From Collinsella sp. AM18-10 (lineage in GTDB: Bacteria > Actinomycetota > Coriobacteriia > Coriobacteriales > Coriobacteriaceae), in the NCBI RefSeq assembly GCF_003471585.1, contig NZ_QRJO01000018.1:2235-39146 (forward strand): a stretch of DNA of 36,912 nucleotides, read 5' to 3'. Below the pieces are notes generated by a model, which worked only from the letters and a program-made list of their open reading frames with translations, was not told the origin of the DNA and did no database searches. Of this stretch, positions 29,940 to 36,912 are shown in pieces; positions within the stretch are counted from its first letter, which is position 1; each line of letters opens with the position of its first letter. The position numbers and the translations under genes are program-made.

Positions 29940-32324
29940 CTACAGCGTCATGTTTGGATCGGCGTCGACATCGAACGGCGAGATTTCTCCTCGGTCGAAT
30001 TTACGGCGGGCAACCTCTGCGATCATGGCGGCGTTGTCGGTGCACGCCGAAAGCGGTGGCACCGTTACGCGGATCCCCTGACGCCCAAGCTTCTTGATCA
30101 TCATCTCGCGCAGATGCGGATTAGCCGAGACGCCGCCGCCGATGCAGTATTCCTTGCATCCGGTGGCATGCAGGGCGTTTTTGGCCTTCTTGTACTGAAC
30201 GTCAAAGACGGCTGCCTCAAACGAAGCCGCCAGATCGGGCAGGTGAATCGTGCGCCCGGCCTTGGTCTCCTGCTCGATGTAGAGCGTCACGGCCGTTTTA
30301 AGACCCGAAAGCGAGAAACGATAGTCTCCCCTGCTGTTAAGCGCGCGAGGAAAATCGATCGCGCGGGGGTTGCCCGTCTCGGCCAGCTTGGAGATGATGG
30401 GGCCACCGGGATAGCCCAGACCCAACGCCTTGGCTACCTTGTCGAAGGCCTCGCCCACAGCATCGTCGAGTGTCTCACCAAGTACCTCGTAGTCGCCCCA
30501 TGCCTTCACGTGCACGAGCATGGTATGACCGCCCGAGACGAGCGTGAAGATAAACGGCGGCCTGAGATCGGGCTGCGCCAGCAGGTTGGCGAACAGATGG
30601 CCCTCCAGATGGTTGACGCACACGAGCGGCTTGCCGGCGGCATAGGCAAAGCCCTTGGCGAAGGCGACGCCCACTACCAGAGCGCCCACCAGGCCCGGAC
30701 CCTGTGTCACGCCCACGGCGGCAAGCTCGCTAGGGGCAATGGCTCCACCCTCAAGACCAAGCGATGCTGCGGCATCCTCGAGCGCCGCATCCACGACACT
30801 CACAATCACCTCAACGTGTTTGCGCGAGGCGATCTCGGGCACCACGCCGCCAAAACGGGCATGGAAATCGATCTGCGTCGACACCTGGTTGGCCAGCATA
30901 TTGCCATCCGCATCGATAATCGCCACCGCCGTCTCGTCGCAGGAACTCTCGATGGCAAGCACTAGGCGGCGGCGCTCAATTTCGGCACGCTCCCCCTCGG
31001 AGCGCCTAGGCGCAGGCAGCGGCCATACGCGCTGCTCTGCCGCCGTCGGCTCGGGCGAGGCATTGTCGACCGGAAGCACCAGGGGCAGCGGAGCCGTCAT
31101 GACGATGGCATCCTTGCCGGCACCATAATAGCCGCGGCGCCATCCTGCCTCGGTAAAGCCCAGAGCGTTATAAAGCGCGATCGCTCCCTTGTTGTCGTCC
31201 TCGACCTCGAGCGAAGCCGTGGTGCAGCCGAGCATCTGGGCATCATAGCTCACATGCGACAGCAGCTTGCGGGCAATGCCCTCACGGCGATGTGCCGGGT
31301 CGACGGCGACATCCAGAATCTGCACATCACCGTCCACGACCATACCGCCGGCAAGGCCCAGCAGCTTGCCGTCGTCGTGTGCCACCCACCAACTACGCGG
31401 CGCAGCGACGTCCTCGCCCAGTTCGGACAGGAACATGCCCGGCGTCCACGCCTCGTGTCCGGCACCTTCAAAGCAGGCAGCCTCTAGCGCGCTCGCGCCC
31501 TCGGCATCCGCCGCGCCCATAGGACGGAACTGCAGATGACGACCGGCGAGCTCATCGGCAACGCCCGTAATTTCGCTCTGTGCACTCTCAGCAAGACCAA
31601 GACGCTTGCGCTCGTTTTCCTCGGCATCCGAAAGGCGCGTGTAAATCGGCAGGACGCGAGCCGGATCGCCGTCACCCGCAGCGTGCGCGAGCAGCAAGCC
31701 CTCGCCCGAAGGCCACCACAGGTCGCGCTCCACGCAGCGGGCGGTCTCGTCCTCACCCAGCAGCTTGCCATAGCGCACGAGACCGTCACCGGTCAGCTGA
31801 ACCTGGTCCCAGTCCGCTGCTCGGCGCCACTCATCGAGCGCCACGGCGGCCTTGACCACGTGTTCGCGCTCAAATTGACGCTCGAGGCCCTCATCGACCA
31901 GCATATACAGCGCCGGATATACCTCACCGCGCATAGCATCGGCCAAGATACCAAGCTTGCCGCGCACGCCAGCCTTCCACGCCGTCCAAGCGCAAGCGTC
32001 GAGCGTCGACACGCCCAGCAGCGGAGCATTGGCACCGCGCGCGAGGCCCTTGGCAGTGGAGATGCCGATGCGCACACCCGTAAACGACCCCGGGCCGCGG
32101 CCGACCACGTAGCAACCAACATCGCTGCGATCCAGACCGGCTTGAGCCAGCATGCCATCAACGGTATTCACGAGCTCAACGTTGGCGTGACGGCGACACA
32201 TGTGGTCGCCACTCACGAGCTTCGTCTCGCCCGTCTGCCCATCAATCCAGCTTGCCGCGCAGGCAAGCATGTCGGTCGAGGTATCGAGCGCCACCACCAG
32301 CGCGTTGTCGTTATGCAAGCTCAT
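29940..32324 (-). CDS. tsaD: TsaB-RimI-TsaD triple fusion
   Basis: A 794-residue fusion of three normally separate proteins. The start is ATG 32324 (MSLHNDNALVVALD), overlapping tsaE by 14 nt. Residues 1-240 are TsaB, with LVVALDTSTDMLACA and GPGSFTGVRIGISTAKGLA. Residues about 260-410 are a GNAT domain like RimI, the N-acetyltransferase of ribosomal protein S18, with VDPAHRREGIARKLL near 345 and ALYNALGFTEAGWRRGYY. Residues about 450-794 are TsaD, with VLAIESSCDETAVAI, the metal-binding NHLEGHLFANLL, LVSGGHTMLV and GGGVSANPHLR. TsaB and TsaD with TsaE transfer threonylcarbamoyl to A37 of ANN-decoding tRNAs. All three domains look intact. Linkers are Pro/Ala/Glu-rich. The gene closes the operon and ends beside a nested-palindrome repeat. 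Confidence 0.95.
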   Translation of the reverse strand: MSLHNDNALVVALDTSTDMLACAASWIDGQTGETKLVSGDHMCRRHANVELVNTVDGMLAQAGLDRSDVGCYVVGRGPGSFTGVRIGISTAKGLARGANAPLLGVSTLDACAWTAWKAGVRGKLGILADAMRGEVYPALYMLVDEGLERQFEREHVVKAAVALDEWRRAADWDQVQLTGDGLVRYGKLLGEDETARCVERDLWWPSGEGLLLAHAAGDGDPARVLPIYTRLSDAEENERKRLGLAESAQSEITGVADELAGRHLQFRPMGAADAEGASALEAACFEGAGHEAWTPGMFLSELGEDVAAPRSWWVAHDDGKLLGLAGGMVVDGDVQILDVAVDPAHRREGIARKLLSHVSYDAQMLGCTTASLEVEDDNKGAIALYNALGFTEAGWRRGYYGAGKDAIVMTAPLPLVLPVDNASPEPTAAEQRVWPLPAPRRSEGERAEIERRRLVLAIESSCDETAVAIIDADGNMLANQVSTQIDFHARFGGVVPEIASRKHVEVIVSVVDAALEDAAASLGLEGGAIAPSELAAVGVTQGPGLVGALVVGVAFAKGFAYAAGKPLVCVNHLEGHLFANLLAQPDLRPPFIFTLVSGGHTMLVHVKAWGDYEVLGETLDDAVGEAFDKVAKALGLGYPGGPIISKLAETGNPRAIDFPRALNSRGDYRFSLSGLKTAVTLYIEQETKAGRTIHLPDLAASFEAAVFDVQYKKAKNALHATGCKEYCIGGGVSANPHLREMMIKKLGRQGIRVTVPPLSACTDNAAMIAEVARRKFDRGEISPFDVDADPNMTL

Positions 32325-32817
32325 CTTGTACAGCCTTATCAATCAAATGGGAAAGCTCCATTGCGCGGTCACCGTGCGCCTCGAGCGTTATCGTTCGCAC
32401 ATCACTGTCGCCCTCATCACGCTTGAGCGTCACCGAAAGATACTCATCCGTCAGCTCGTCTTGGAATTGTTCGCCCCATTCCAGCAGGCAAGCACCCTCA
32501 TAGCCCAGCACATCGAAAATGCCCGTATCCTCGAGCTCGTAGGCATGCTCCAGGCGGTATAGATCAAAGTGAAACAGCGGAATACGACCTTGATCGTGGA
32601 CGGCCATGAGCGCAAACGTAGGGCTCGTAACCATATGCCCATCGCCCAGCCCGCGCGAGACGCCCTTGGTAAAGTGAGTTTTGCCCACTCCCAGGCCACC
32701 GGTCAGGATGAGCACATCGCCGTCCTCAAGGCACGGTGCAATTAGCTCGCCAAAGTACTCCGTATCGGCAGCGCAAGTCGTTTTGTAAGTACCTACCCCC
32801 AGGCGCTCCAGGGACAT
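32311..32817 (-). CDS. tsaE: tRNA threonylcarbamoyladenosine biosynthesis ATPase TsaE
   Basis: A 168-residue P-loop ATPase that drives turnover of the TsaB-TsaD complex in t6A synthesis. The Walker A is GGLGVGKTHF with K46; downstream lie the SPTFALM segment, FHFDLYRLEHAYELEDTG and LLEWGEQF, all characteristic of TsaE. The start ATG is at 32817. Its stop overlaps the start of the TsaB-RimI-TsaD gene by 14 nt, so translation of the three t6A components is coupled. Length is normal for the family. Confidence 0.96.
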   Translation of the reverse strand: MSLERLGVGTYKTTCAADTEYFGELIAPCLEDGDVLILTGGLGVGKTHFTKGVSRGLGDGHMVTSPTFALMAVHDQGRIPLFHFDLYRLEHAYELEDTGIFDVLGYEGACLLEWGEQFQDELTDEYLSVTLKRDEGDSDVRTITLEAHGDRAMELSHLIDKAVQDELA

Positions 32818-32829
32818 ATATGCTCCTTA

Positions 32830-33450
32830 TTATTCCGAGGCGTCCTCTGGTGCGGGATGTCGCTCCAGATAGTCGCCCAGCATCTTAAAGTCTTCCTCCA
32901 GCAGCTCCTGCCATGCCGGATTGCGTAGCGCTGCTGCCGGATGGAACGTGGGCATTACTACAAAATGCCCCATCTGGTGGAACCTGCCGCGCAGCCTAGT
33001 AATGCCAATCTCGGTCTTAAGCACAAAGTGCGTCGCGGGGTTGCCGAGCGTCACAATAATATCGGGCCAGATGCTTCGAATCTGCTCACGCAAAAACGGC
33101 GAGCAAGCCAGCACTTCCTCGGGACGCGGATTGCGGTTTCCCGGCGGGCGGCACTTAAGCACGTTGGCAATGTAGACGTCTTCGCGTTTGAGCCCCGCCA
33201 GCGACAAAATGCCGTTGAGGTCCTCGCCTGCCGCCCCCACAAAGGGCTCGCCCTGCAAATCCTCATTGCGGCCCGGCGCCTCGCCAATAAACATCACGCG
33301 AGCGTGGGGGTTTCCCACGCCAAACACGATGTTATGGCGCGACTGGTAAAGCTGGCAAAGGTGACAATCGCCCAGAACGGCCTCGATCTCCTCGAGTGCG
33401 ACCTCACGCGGCGCCTGATGGCTATGGCCGGGGATGTGCATGACGCCCAT
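32830..33450 (-). CDS. family 4 uracil-DNA glycosylase
   Basis: A 206-residue glycosylase that removes uracil from DNA. I choose ATG 33450 (MGVMHIPGHSHQAP) because TAGGAG lies just upstream, 9 nt after the alr stop; the frame extends to 33498 without a site and overlaps alr. Four Cys place an iron-sulfur cluster: C29 and C32 (CHLC), C100 (VLKCRPPGNRNP) and C116 (LACSPF). The active-site motif is GEAPGRNEDLQGEPFVG near residues 57-73, and the second motif is FHPAAALRN. Such UDGs are common in actinobacteria and thermophiles. It is a member of the acpS-to-tsaD operon. Confidence 0.95.
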   Translation of the reverse strand: MGVMHIPGHSHQAPREVALEEIEAVLGDCHLCQLYQSRHNIVFGVGNPHARVMFIGEAPGRNEDLQGEPFVGAAGEDLNGILSLAGLKREDVYIANVLKCRPPGNRNPRPEEVLACSPFLREQIRSIWPDIIVTLGNPATHFVLKTEIGITRLRGRFHQMGHFVVMPTFHPAAALRNPAWQELLEEDFKMLGDYLERHPAPEDASE

Positions 33451-33458
33451 AGCGACTC

Positions 33459-34604
33459 CTACACGTAGACTTTGTCGAGACGCATACCAAAGCCGCAAGC
33501 GACCTCGTAGTTAATCGTGCCGCGTAGGCGCGCCATCTCGTCCATGGTAATCTCGGCATCTCCATCGCGGCCGACAATGATCATCTCGTCACCATACTCG
33601 GCCTCGGGAATCTCATGCGCCGGGTTGGACTGAATGGCGACCATAAACTGGTCCATGCAGATATTGCCCACCTGACGCACACGCTCGCCGCGATACAGCA
33701 CGTCCATACGATTGGAAAGCGTACGCGAAAGGCCATCGGCATAACCGATCGGAAGGGTGCAGATCTGAACGCGCGTGCGCGGTACGCGGTAGGTAAAGCC
33801 GTAGCCCACGCCCTCGCCCATCGCAGGATGCGCCACGCGCGTCACACGCGCGTGGACGCTCATGACGGGATCAAGCTGCATCACGCGACCACTCAGCTCA
33901 CATGGCTGCAGACCATACAAACCGATGCCGGCACGAATCATGTCAAAGTGCATTGAAGAATCGAGCATCGAGGACGGCGTATTGGCACAATGCACGATAC
34001 CGCATTCAAAACCTGCGTCCTTAATGGCCTGAACGGCCTCGGTAAAACGCTGGCACTGCAGCTTGTAGTCCCAACCCGAAGGTTCATCGGCCGTGGCAAA
34101 GTGCGTAAATACGCCGTCGCACTGGATGCCGCGATGGAAACTGATGCCGCGTACAAAGTCGAGCACCTGTGTGTAGTGAACACCGATACGATTCATGCCC
34201 GTCTCGATGGCAAGATGGTACTTGCCCACCTTGCCCGCCGCGACGGCGCATTCGCCATACGCAAGAGCAAAATCGGACGTATAGACCGAGGGCATGATAT
34301 CGAATTCGAGCAATGCAGGAATAGCCTCGATAGGCGGCTCGCTTAGAATCAGGACGGGCTTAGTAATCCCGCCCTGACGGAGCCCAACGCCCTCGTTGAC
34401 CGTCGCCACGGCAAACATGTCGGCACCGGCCGAATACATGATCTTGGCACACTCAACAGCTCCATGACCATAAGCATCGGCCTTGACCACGCAGCACAGG
34501 CGCTGACGCGGATTCAACAAGTTCTTATAGGCCCTCGTGTTGCGACGGAGCGCCCCGCGGTCGATCTCGACCCAGGACCAGCGCGTCAAATCGGCTTTAT
34601 TCAT
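33459..34604 (-). CDS. alr: alanine racemase
   Basis: A 381-residue PLP enzyme converting L- to D-alanine for peptidoglycan. The start ATG 34604 lies 2 nt after the nnr stop. PLP-binding Lys41 is in VVKADAYGHGA; the catalytic Tyr is in GVGYGFTYRVP in the C-terminal beta domain; other signatures are HLAIETGMNRIGV, GVFTHFATADEP, IRAGIGLYGL and GNICMDQFMV. Length is normal. The pairing of nnr and alr in one operon is common in bacteria. An interior Cys-rich CCVV precedes the PLP lysine, which is unremarkable. Confidence 0.97.
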   Translation of the reverse strand: MNKADLTRWSWVEIDRGALRRNTRAYKNLLNPRQRLCCVVKADAYGHGAVECAKIMYSAGADMFAVATVNEGVGLRQGGITKPVLILSEPPIEAIPALLEFDIMPSVYTSDFALAYGECAVAAGKVGKYHLAIETGMNRIGVHYTQVLDFVRGISFHRGIQCDGVFTHFATADEPSGWDYKLQCQRFTEAVQAIKDAGFECGIVHCANTPSSMLDSSMHFDMIRAGIGLYGLQPCELSGRVMQLDPVMSVHARVTRVAHPAMGEGVGYGFTYRVPRTRVQICTLPIGYADGLSRTLSNRMDVLYRGERVRQVGNICMDQFMVAIQSNPAHEIPEAEYGDEMIIVGRDGDAEITMDEMARLRGTINYEVACGFGMRLDKVYV

Positions 34605-34606
34605 GA

Positions 34607-36223
34607 TTAGTCATCCGACCCTTCGTCCATGATTCCCAGATCTTCGAGCGCATCCTTTGCCGCCAGCTCCATGGCAGGACCGATCAAGTCGATAAGATCG
34701 GTCGCGATGACGCTCTTCTCACCATACTCCGTCGCCGCGGCAAAACCGGCGTAGCTGTGAAGTGCGACGGCGTACGAATACAGCAACTCCCAACGATCCA
34801 TCTCGTCGCGCATGGTGGCAAGCGTGCCGGCCAAAATACCCGCGAGAACATCACCAGAACCGGCAGTTGCCAGAGAAGCCGGACCCGAGAGCGGCAGCAG
34901 CACGCGCTCAACGCCACAGATAGCCGTCGTCGGCCCCTTGGCAATGACCACCAGATTGTCGGAGCCTGCAGCCCAGACAACCTTCTGCGCAGCCGCAATC
35001 GCGGTACCAAGGTCGTTCACCTCGTCACCGGCAACCAGGCGCGAAAGCTCACGATAGTGCGGCGTCATAACCAACGGCTGCTCGCGGCGATACATCTCGG
35101 GGTTACTATCAATACCGTCAATGGCAATCTTAGCAAGGCAGTTGAGTGCATCGGCGTCCAAAATTAGCGGTACATCAAGCTCGAGCAAGCCCGAAACCAC
35201 CTGCATAGCGCCGGCAGACGTCGTCATACCGGGACCGCACAGCACGCAGCTGTACTTCTTTGCGATCTCGCACACCGTCATGCGCGCAGCGGCGCCAAAG
35301 GAGCCGCGGGAATCAGACGGAATAGCAAAGACCGGAATCGAAGGAAGTGCCATGCGAATGAGATTGGCGCAGGCGTCAGGAGCCGCGACTGCCACGTAAC
35401 CAGCACCCGCGCGAGCTGCAGACTTGGCCGCCATAATGGCAGCACCAGGATATTGCGCAGATCCGGCGACAATAAGCACGGAGCCACGGGAATACTTATC
35501 GATATTCGATGGTAGCGGAGCAAAGTAATCAACTAAGTCACCGGGCTCGACAATCTCGGCGGCGTGGTCGACATCATCGATGACCTCGTCAAGACGGTCG
35601 TAAAGATTGCCGCAGATCAAATCGCCAGCATACTCAGGACCATCAGCGCTATACAGACCAATCTTGGGCGCAATCATCGTCACCGTGCGCTCGGCACGAA
35701 TGCAGTCGTCATCAACAACGCCCGTCTCGGCATTCAGACCCGAGGGGACATCAATGGATACGACACAATCGGCGCATTCATTGACCGTAGGAATCCAAAT
35801 GGAGAACGGCGCACGCAGATTCCCGTGGAAACCGGTACCAAAAATGGCATCGACAACAACATCGGCCTTATCGATCAAAACCTCGAGTTCATCACGCGAG
35901 GGGCCGACGCAAACGTGCACATCGCGGCCGGCAGTACGACGAGCAACATGACGTGCCAGAGCAGCAGGAATCTCATCCGGTTCAACCGGAGAAACGATAT
36001 CCACGTCCACACCCTTATGGCTCAGGATATCGGCGGCAACCCAACCGTCGCCGCCATTATTACCAAAACCGACCAAAACGAGAACCCGATCGGGATTGAG
36101 CTTCAAGACCTCGTTAGCGGCAAACTCACCCGCTAGCTCCATAAGCTCGGCCTTCGAAGTCCCTTCGCGTTCGATGATATCCTCGAGACGAACGACTTCT
36201 TCGGTACTCAAAACCGGTTTCAT
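34607..36223 (-). CDS. nnr: bifunctional NAD(P)H-hydrate epimerase / ADP-dependent dehydratase
   Basis: A 538-residue two-domain repair enzyme that restores damaged NAD(P)HX. The N-terminal epimerase (residues 1-220, YjeF_N) shows LVGFGNNGGDGWVAAD, DAIFGTGFHGNLRAPF and SIDVPSGLNAETG. The C-terminal dehydratase (about 240-520, ribokinase-like) shows SVLIVAGSAQYPGAAIMAAKSA, LILDADALN, VMTPHYRELSRL, VIAKGPTTAI and TAGSGDVLAGILAG. Its ATG abuts the acpS stop (TAG-ATG), with AGGAG inside the end of acpS. The last 20 residues are acidic. Length matches other fused Nnr proteins. Confidence 0.97.
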   Translation of the reverse strand: MKPVLSTEEVVRLEDIIEREGTSKAELMELAGEFAANEVLKLNPDRVLVLVGFGNNGGDGWVAADILSHKGVDVDIVSPVEPDEIPAALARHVARRTAGRDVHVCVGPSRDELEVLIDKADVVVDAIFGTGFHGNLRAPFSIWIPTVNECADCVVSIDVPSGLNAETGVVDDDCIRAERTVTMIAPKIGLYSADGPEYAGDLICGNLYDRLDEVIDDVDHAAEIVEPGDLVDYFAPLPSNIDKYSRGSVLIVAGSAQYPGAAIMAAKSAARAGAGYVAVAAPDACANLIRMALPSIPVFAIPSDSRGSFGAAARMTVCEIAKKYSCVLCGPGMTTSAGAMQVVSGLLELDVPLILDADALNCLAKIAIDGIDSNPEMYRREQPLVMTPHYRELSRLVAGDEVNDLGTAIAAAQKVVWAAGSDNLVVIAKGPTTAICGVERVLLPLSGPASLATAGSGDVLAGILAGTLATMRDEMDRWELLYSYAVALHSYAGFAAATEYGEKSVIATDLIDLIGPAMELAAKDALEDLGIMDEGSDD

Positions 36224-36763
36224 CTATGCTCCTAGCGTATCTTGCGAAGCATCGCCCAGGTGCTCCGTCAATGCTGAATTCTGCAGCTGCTCGAGCTCAT
36301 CTAATACAGAGCGAGCCTCTTTAAATGTCTGCGCAACGCGTTTCTTGGTGCTCACCTTTTCATCTTTTGGCTTAGGCCGAGCATCTTCGGTAATCGCGAT
36401 GGCATTCGCAACGGCCAAGTCTCCCGTAAGCGTAATGGAAAGAGCGACCTCAACAACGCCCAGTTCTTGAGCGATCTCGAGAGCACGGCCCGAAAGCAGC
36501 GCCTTCGGTTTGCCGAGTTTATCACGCGTTACCGAAACATCCTTGCGACCCACGCCTTGACTAAAACCCGTGCCGAGAGCTTTAAGCACCGCCTCGCGCG
36601 AAGCAAAGCGGCTCGCATAGTGAGCAGCGGGACGCGATGATGCATCGCAATACGCACGCTCTTCTTCGGTAAACACACGCCGAGCAAACGACGGCGTCTT
36701 TTCAAGAATTGATTTCATGCGGGAAATCTCGACGATATCAACGCCGATACCAGCTTCAGCCAT
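36224..36763 (-). CDS. acpS: holo-[acyl-carrier-protein] synthase with C-terminal extension
   Basis: AcpS transfers 4'-phosphopantetheine from CoA to apo-ACP. I choose ATG 36763 (MAEAGIGVDIVEISRM) because GGAGGTGAAC lies just upstream; an in-frame ATG at 36775 overlaps that site. Metal-binding Asp9 is in GIGVDIVEI and Glu57 in YASRFASREAVLKALGTG. The core ends near residue 125 (LAVANAIAITED). A further 54 residues, rich in Lys, Glu and Gln (KPKDEKVSTKKRV through LGDASQDTLGA), extend well past the usual 120-130 residues and look helical or disordered. It is first in the minus-strand operon and has its own promoter. Confidence 0.93.
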   Translation of the reverse strand: MAEAGIGVDIVEISRMKSILEKTPSFARRVFTEEERAYCDASSRPAAHYASRFASREAVLKALGTGFSQGVGRKDVSVTRDKLGKPKALLSGRALEIAQELGVVEVALSITLTGDLAVANAIAITEDARPKPKDEKVSTKKRVAQTFKEARSVLDELEQLQNSALTEHLGDASQDTLGA

Positions 36764-36792
36764 GTTCACCTCCATATCGCACAGACTAAGTT

Positions 36793-36822
36793 ATTGTAGC
36801 CCGTTCACAGAAGATGCGACAA
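36793..36822 (-). promoter_or_regulatory. promoter of the acpS-nnr-alr-udg-tsaE-tsaD operon
   Basis: On the minus strand TTGTCG (36822-36817), 18 nt and TACAAT (36798-36793) lie about 30 nt before the acpS ATG. No other promoter is evident within the six-gene run. Confidence 0.6.
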
Positions 36823-36872
36823 ACGAGGGTTATAAAACACAGCTACTATGTGAGACAAATTGCCCGAGATAC

Positions 36873-36904
36873 AAAAAAGGGGGAGGCCGCGAGGCCTCCC
36901 CCTT
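36873..36904 (-). terminator. intrinsic terminator of an upstream minus-strand gene
   Basis: A 12-bp stem (AAGGGGGAGGCC / GGCCTCCCCCTT) with a GCGA loop. On the minus strand it is followed by TTTTTTG. It ends a transcript entering from beyond the right edge. Confidence 0.9.
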
Positions 36905-36912
36905 CTTCAAGT

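Overview
The window looks like a chromosomal segment of a high-GC gut actinobacterium of the class Coriobacteriia, most like Collinsella. This rests on GC-rich third positions, strong GGAGG-type ribosome binding sites, a fused TsaB-RimI-TsaD gene, an alpha-glucoside/glycogen gene set and GC-rich interspersed repeats. The assignment is by recognition, not by a search.

Layout. (1) 1-3869, minus strand: a SIS-domain sugar-phosphate isomerase/deglycase cut by the left edge, a second double-SIS protein, two overlapping GntR/UTRA regulators and a small conserved hypothetical protein. (2) 3990-6514: a 31-bp perfect hairpin, a LacI-type regulator (minus), murB (plus), a terminator and the first nested-palindrome repeat. 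(3) 6514-9110: a secreted coiled-coil/CHAP-like cell-wall hydrolase (minus) and galE (plus). (4) 9150-21680: an alpha-glucan module with malQ-glgP (plus), an ABC sugar importer (binding protein, two permeases, ATPase; minus), a TreR-like GntR regulator (minus) and a PTS EIIC-EIIB protein fused to a HAD phosphatase (plus). A TTGTTTAAACAA-like palindrome lies in the control regions of malQ, the importer, the regulator and the PTS gene, which suggests one regulon. (5) 21796-23979: a polyprenyl diphosphate synthase, a peptidoglycan-binding-domain protein and tRNA-Gln(UUG). (6) 23980-24856: about 0.9 kb without a convincing gene, packed with repeats. It holds tRNA-like fragments, a REP-like hairpin, a 230-bp AT-rich element with terminal inverted repeats and a nested-palindrome repeat. 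(7) 24856-29400, minus: a protein with a disordered centre and a C-terminal TOPRIM/DUF2220-like (JetD-like) domain, then cstA with a long leader ending in a terminator just before its start. (8) 29490-29930: two more nested-palindrome repeats. (9) 29940-36763, minus: a tight housekeeping operon acpS-nnr-alr-udg-tsaE-tsaB/rimI/tsaD.

How the genes fit together. Imported malto-oligosaccharides or alpha-glucosides (ABC route) and an alpha-glucoside taken up by PTS could feed MalQ and GlgP. The HAD domain on the PTS protein could remove the phosphate added during transport, giving a free sugar to MalQ/GlgP. GalE supplies UDP-galactose/UDP-glucose. MurB, Alr, the CHAP-like protein and the polyprenyl synthase serve cell-wall and isoprenoid functions.

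Most worth a second look: the PTS-HAD fusion; the four-copy family whose roughly 70-nt core is conserved while its flanking 32-45-nt arms differ between copies yet stay self-complementary within each copy; a six-copy 15-mer array in strictly alternating orientation with a period near 40 bp; the cstA leader attenuator; and the orphan DUF2220-like protein.
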